Translations under genes and position numbers: made by a program
Notes under the pieces: generated by a model
Databases searched by the model: none
Seen by the model: the letters and a program-made list of their open reading frames with translations, nothing else
What the model was told of the DNA's origin: nothing
Part shown: positions 52,301 to 64,000 of the stretch, piece after piece
Layout: each line of letters starts with the position of its first letter
How positions within the stretch are numbered: the stretch's first letter is position 1
Assembly: GCA_007922225.1 (NCBI GenBank)
Contig: ML679973.1
Location: 248,001 to 312,000 of the forward strand
DNA from: Emydura subglobosa
Taxonomy: Eukaryota > Chordata > Testudines > Chelidae
Length of the DNA: 64,000 nt
Direction of reading: 5' to 3'

Positions 52301-53421
52301 CTCCACTGGAGGAACCAGGGAGGCTCACAGCCCTGCATCTAGCCAGGGTCGGGGCTCACAACTTGCAACCCCCACATAACCACATTGCAACCCCCAGTTT
52401 GAGAACCAATGGACTAGATGGTCATAAAAGCCAGCAGGGACTATAAAATCTCTGAACCTCTAATCCAATTGCAGATGCTATTGATTGCTTTTTCTCTCTC
52501 TCCAGGGGGCAAACCCACGAGACGTAAGGCCAGCAACAAAGTCTTGGCAGCCTCTGGTGGTACTGGGCGCTCTCCCCTCAGCATCCTACAGGACGACAAT
52601 TCCCCGAGTACTCTCACTCCTCGCCAGGTAACCCTTAGTGGGAGTCTTATGGGATGAGATATTAGGACCCCATAAGGGGCAGAGTGTGGAGGGAGGGAGT
52701 CCCATCAGGTTCGAAACACCCCACAAGCTCAGTTCAGAATTGTTTCACCCCTGGCACAGCCCATTCCCCAGAACTGCTGGATGCTAATTTCCAGAATGAT
52801 GGGGCTCCAGGTCCTTTGAAGAGATGACCCAGGCTCATGGACCCCTGAGTGCTGTGGGTTGGTTTCTGAGTTCCTTTTTGGTCGTCTCCTCTTACCACTA
52901 GTTCTACTCACCTCAGCCTTCCACTAAATAACCTCCCCTGACTCCCTGGTTTGACTCTTCTCAGATGGTCCTTGCATCTCTCACCATATCATGGCTGGGT
53001 CACGCTGGGCACACCTTTTTTGAATCTCTCCCCAGAACCTGGCAAGGTGGTGATTGCTAGCTCCTGTGGAATGTATCAAGACACAAGTGCAACCAGAGGG
53101 ATTTTTAAATGTTTGTTTACCGGACTGAGTATATCTGTGGCTCCTTTCTGAGCTCTGCCTACCTTTTAAGGGATTAAGGGATCTGGGTGCAGGTAGGGTC
53201 TCACGGGAGCCACAGAGAGGAACACTTGAGGCTAACTTGCCTTTGCACTCAATAATTTTCTCTCCTCTCCTCTCCAGGGTAAGAGGCACCCATCGCTGGC
53301 AGAGAACCTGGGGGAGAGGAAGGAGGTGGCAGCAGATCCAGGTTGCAGCCTCAAATCGGGGAGCTGTGCCTGGAACGACTTGAACAAAGAAAATCGACAC
53401 GGTCGCTTGGTGGAGAATTAA
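49368..53421 (+). CDS. CDCA3: Cell division cycle-associated protein 3 (Tome-1)
   Basis: Coding exons 49368-49487, 49763-49901, 50401-50685, 52506-52627 and 53278-53421 give 269 aa (human 268), with consistent GT-AG junctions. The protein is described as an SCF-linked trigger of mitotic entry that promotes WEE1 loss and is itself removed by APC/C-Cdh1 in G1; this is family knowledge. Visible features: two copies of a DPRSPT(P/L)GI(L/S)RTP motif (residues 26-38 and 68-80) rich in SP/TP sites, the conserved LVKQLSEAFG near 94, the C-terminal GRSPLSILQDDNSPSTLTPRQGKR block, and a KEN box at 259-261 near the end. The middle (about 100-180) is acidic, low in conservation and likely disordered. The start is the first ATG in a good context (gccATGg). 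Promoter elements are typical of G2/M expression. Confidence 0.96.
49733..49758 (+). repeat. CDCA3: CCCTT pentanucleotide repeat as polypyrimidine tract
   Basis: About five tandem copies of CCCTT run up to the AG acceptor of CDCA3 coding exon 2 (exon starts at 49763). The simple repeat therefore supplies the polypyrimidine tract. Confidence 0.85.
50686..52505. other. CDCA3 intron 3
   Basis: The intron holds the hAT-like fold-back element at 51830-52411, ending about 95 bases before the exon 4 acceptor. The left part (50.7-51.8 kb) shows no recognisable feature. Confidence 0.7.
51830..52411. mobile_element. hAT-like element with internal fold-back
   Basis: The left terminus reads CAGTGGCTCTCAGAC and the right terminus on the other strand CATTGGTTCTCAAAC, matching at 12 of 15, a common hAT end in sauropsids. 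Flanks share gacta (51823 and 52412), a worn target duplication. Inside, 52010-52095 and 52137-52225 are inverted copies (about 85% identity in the core containing agggctccctgcatcca), separated by about 40 bases. No transposase is encoded. Confidence 0.7.
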
Positions 53422-53723
53422 AGGGTTTGTGGGGGGGGGGTCCCCTTTCTCTTGGACCTCTGCCAATAACCCTTTCTTCTATCTGCGCTTCTGGAATGGA
53501 GCCTTCTAAGGACAAAGGATCCTGCTGTGTTGGGCAGGACACCCTGGGCCTGTAGTCTCTTCTCACCCAACCTTTTCAGGGGGAGAGGATGAACAGTACT
53601 GCCTTTTCTCTGACTTAGTTTTATACGTATCTGTTTTCATGTACAGGTGTCTGTGCTATGTAGCTGTTGGTCTCTCAAACCTCCCCTGCACTGCCCCAAT
53701 GTATAGGGCCCATGCATGTGGTA

Positions 53724-53729
53724 AATAAA
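53724..53729 (+). other. CDCA3: CDCA3 polyadenylation signal
   Basis: AATAAA about 300 bases beyond the CDCA3 stop codon (53419-53421), in the context gtaaataaacac. Cleavage is expected about 15-25 bases downstream. Confidence 0.75.
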
Positions 53730-53749
53730 CACATTTAAAAGACCTTCTG

Positions 53750-54525
53750 GCTTCACCTCTGTCTTGATGCATCCTGCTTGGGCTAGCAGTCACCTCCTTG
53801 CCCAGTGCCTGTCCAGTTCAGCTGTTGCTGAAACTTGGGTCCATCATAATTTTGGTTCTTATGGGAGGAATCCCCTACCAACCCTGAAGGAGGAAGCAGA
53901 GCCTGATCTCCAGCATGCCACAGCATATGCCATTTGAGCCAGGGTCTGTGACATGCTGGGAACAGTAGTCACTGCAGGGAGCTGCTCCCACTTTGAAGTG
54001 AGATGAAATGTTGTATATGGGGAGCTGCAGGCAAAGGCTTAGAGCTATTCTGGGGCTGGAGGTACTTCACTCTGGAACAAGAATGTTGCATGTTGGGAGT
54101 TGTACCCTCCAGTCCTGAGCATTGCATGCTAGCTTCTGTTATAAGCAAGTGGGGTCATAACTTGCTGTGCTACTGCCTGGGCCCTCAAATGGTCCTAGAG
54201 GGTGAGGCCCTTTCTTAGCTACAACAAACTGGGACCGTGACCCTTTGTGTGCTGTAGAGGGAGCAGCTGAGTGTGTGGGCATAGTATGGAAGGGAGCAGC
54301 TGAGTGTGTGGGCATAGTGTGGAAGTAGAGGGAGACTATGCATAGGGAACAAAGAGAGGGGGAGGCCCCTGACTTCCTCCTCCTCCCCTGGAGCCTGCCT
54401 CTGGCATTGAGGGGCTAGAGCCGAGGGCAGTGGACACATAGGTGTTCCCAGGTGATTATCCCACTGTGTTCCCAAGCACCATTTGCAGTCGCCTAGTCCC
54501 ATGTCTATCTCAAATGATGCAGCAC
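53750..54525. other. Tail-to-tail intergenic gap between CDCA3 and GNB3
   Basis: About 775 bases separate the two predicted 3' ends. No gene is present. Two ZNF143-like motifs occur, CATGCTGGGAACAGTAGTC at 53952-53970 and GCATGTTGGGAGTTGTACC at 54088-54106. A 22-base unit (agctgagtgtgtgggcatag) is tandemly repeated near 54266-54320. Confidence 0.6.
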
Positions 54526-54544
54526 GCACATCTCACTTGATCTC

Positions 54545-54550
54545 TTTATT
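54545..54550 (-). other. GNB3: GNB3 polyadenylation signal
   Basis: AATAAA on the minus strand about 840 bases past the GNB3 stop (55390-55392) is the first canonical signal found, implying a 3' UTR of about 860 bases. Confidence 0.55.
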
Positions 54551-55389
54551 GTGCCTGGGCTATGAAACTCCTGTATGATAGTTACAGCTTGAAAGCAGAG
54601 CCTGAAGTGGTCTACAGGCTAATGCACGGGCAAGAGCAATACACAGCACCTGGGGGTGAGGGGAAGGGGATAACTACAGGAATATGATAAATTAAAATTC
54701 TGTCCCTGAGGCCCTAAGATGGCAGTGAACTCCCCTCCCCCAGTTGGTGCATAGATAAAACAACTAAGTGGTGGAGGGGAAGGGAGAGGTTTGACAGAAA
54801 TTAGCCCCTCTTAGCAAAGGTCAATGCAGAGTCCTCGGTGGCTAAAATCTCTCCTCTACCCCGGTGTGCAGGGAGGCGGGTGTGTCTCTGGGAGGATTAA
54901 GGGAAGTGTGTATGGAGAAATGTTTATAGTTAGTAGTGGGGAGGGGTCCCTGCCTTGAGGCAGAGGTCTTTTTCAGGGAGTGGGGATTGTCTTTCTGTTG
55001 GTGGGTGGGTCTGGAGGGCTGGGTGCCTTGGAGTCAATGCAGGCATAAAATGAGTGTGGAACCAGTCAGGGGAGGAGTTGGTGGAGGAATAGGGGGTCTG
55101 TGGATGTGCATTGCAAGATCCTAACGTTTGTGCAACAGCCTCACTTAGCTGGGGTCCTATAACCTGTAACTGGCTGAAAGTCTTATGGCATATTTAGGGT
55201 AGGGGCTGGGAGGAACAGCTAATGGAGGGCTCCTTTCCCCTAGACCTCTCCTGCAGGCTAGGGAGCCCCTACAAGTGACTCAGACGCATGCCTGTGACTA
55301 ACAGGTAGACATATCAATTGTGCTCGATTGGCAATGCCTTTGGTGTGGACACCTTCCTCCCAATAATTTCCTCCTCCCCATCAACCTCT

Positions 55390-63557
<8,168 letters not shown>

Positions 63558-63602
63558 CTTGAATGTCTAGCGGTAGAGCCTCCACTCGGGATAGCCTGGC
63601 TC

Positions 63603-64000
63603 CTACAGAGACCAAAATGGGGCTGGCCGTGTTAGAAGCCACTCGTTAGAAGGTCTTGCCTTTCCCTTACCTTTCTTTCCCATCACTCAGGATCCCAAAG
63701 GGCTTTACACACTACAGATGCACATGGAACACTTTGCCCACCTGCTGAGATGCAGCCATCTCTGGGGTGGGACTTGGCAGCCATGTAACCGCTGCATTAC
63801 AGGGCACTTTGGGACAGGAAGTGAGGCGGAATGCTGTATCTGGTTGAACCTGTGGGGGGAATGTAGGAAGGAGGAATGGATTCATCTCACGTGAGGTTTG
63901 GCCAAGAAAATGGGGTTAATTCCCCAACTCATGGGGAAAGTGGCAGATCTCAGGCAATCAGGATCCTAGTTTCATATCTCCTCTAAAACCATCACTAGCA
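63603..64000. other. GNB3 5' intron up to the window edge
   Basis: Upstream of the acceptor at 63603-63605 the sequence is intronic for GNB3. It includes a short MIR-core-like piece near 63680-63710 (gatcccaaagggctttacac). The non-coding first exon and promoter are not recognisable before the edge. Confidence 0.55.

Overview
The window is vertebrate nuclear DNA. Genes are split into short GT-AG exons, CpG-rich promoters occur, and the introns hold CR1 LINE pieces, MIR-type SINEs and small DNA transposons (hAT-like and PIF/Harbinger-like). Abundant CR1 plus MIR and hAT/Harbinger MITEs points to a sauropsid, most likely a turtle; this is inferred from repeat style, not from a species-diagnostic gene.

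Five complete protein-coding genes were rebuilt exon by exon with reading frames that close: LRRC23 (minus, 3259-12521, 7 coding exons, 338 aa), TPI1 (minus, 19130-25012, 7 exons, 248 aa), USP5 (minus, 27828-48321, 20 exons, 857 aa), CDCA3 (plus, 49368-53421, 5 exons, 269 aa) and GNB3 (minus, 55390-63557, 9 coding exons, 340 aa). The order and relative orientation match human 12p13.31 (GNB3-CDCA3-USP5-TPI1-SPSB2-LRRC23), read in reverse, except that no SPSB2 could be found between TPI1 and LRRC23.

Layout: 1-2.96 kb intergenic sequence with microsatellites and a GC-rich block; 2.97-12.5 kb LRRC23, whose large intron 4 holds CR1 pieces and two hAT-like MITEs; 12.5-19.1 kb intergenic, with a pair of RFX X-box-like motifs near LRRC23; 19.1-25.25 kb TPI1 with a TATA-box and CpG-island promoter; 25.3-27.3 kb intergenic; 27.3-48.3 kb USP5; 48.3-49.4 kb a divergent USP5/CDCA3 promoter with nine forward CCAAT boxes and a CDE/CHR-like cell-cycle element; 49.4-53.7 kb CDCA3; a tail-to-tail gap; then GNB3 from 54.5 kb towards the right edge.

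The genes are not one pathway. They encode a sperm/ciliary radial-spoke protein, a glycolytic enzyme, a deubiquitinase that recycles free ubiquitin chains, a mitotic-entry factor and a heterotrimeric G-protein beta subunit. The clearest functional link is the shared divergent promoter of USP5 and CDCA3. I see no bacterial-type system, CRISPR array or clearly new gene family; the most notable items are regulatory architecture, splice-isoform conservation, the SPSB2 gap and several fold-back elements.
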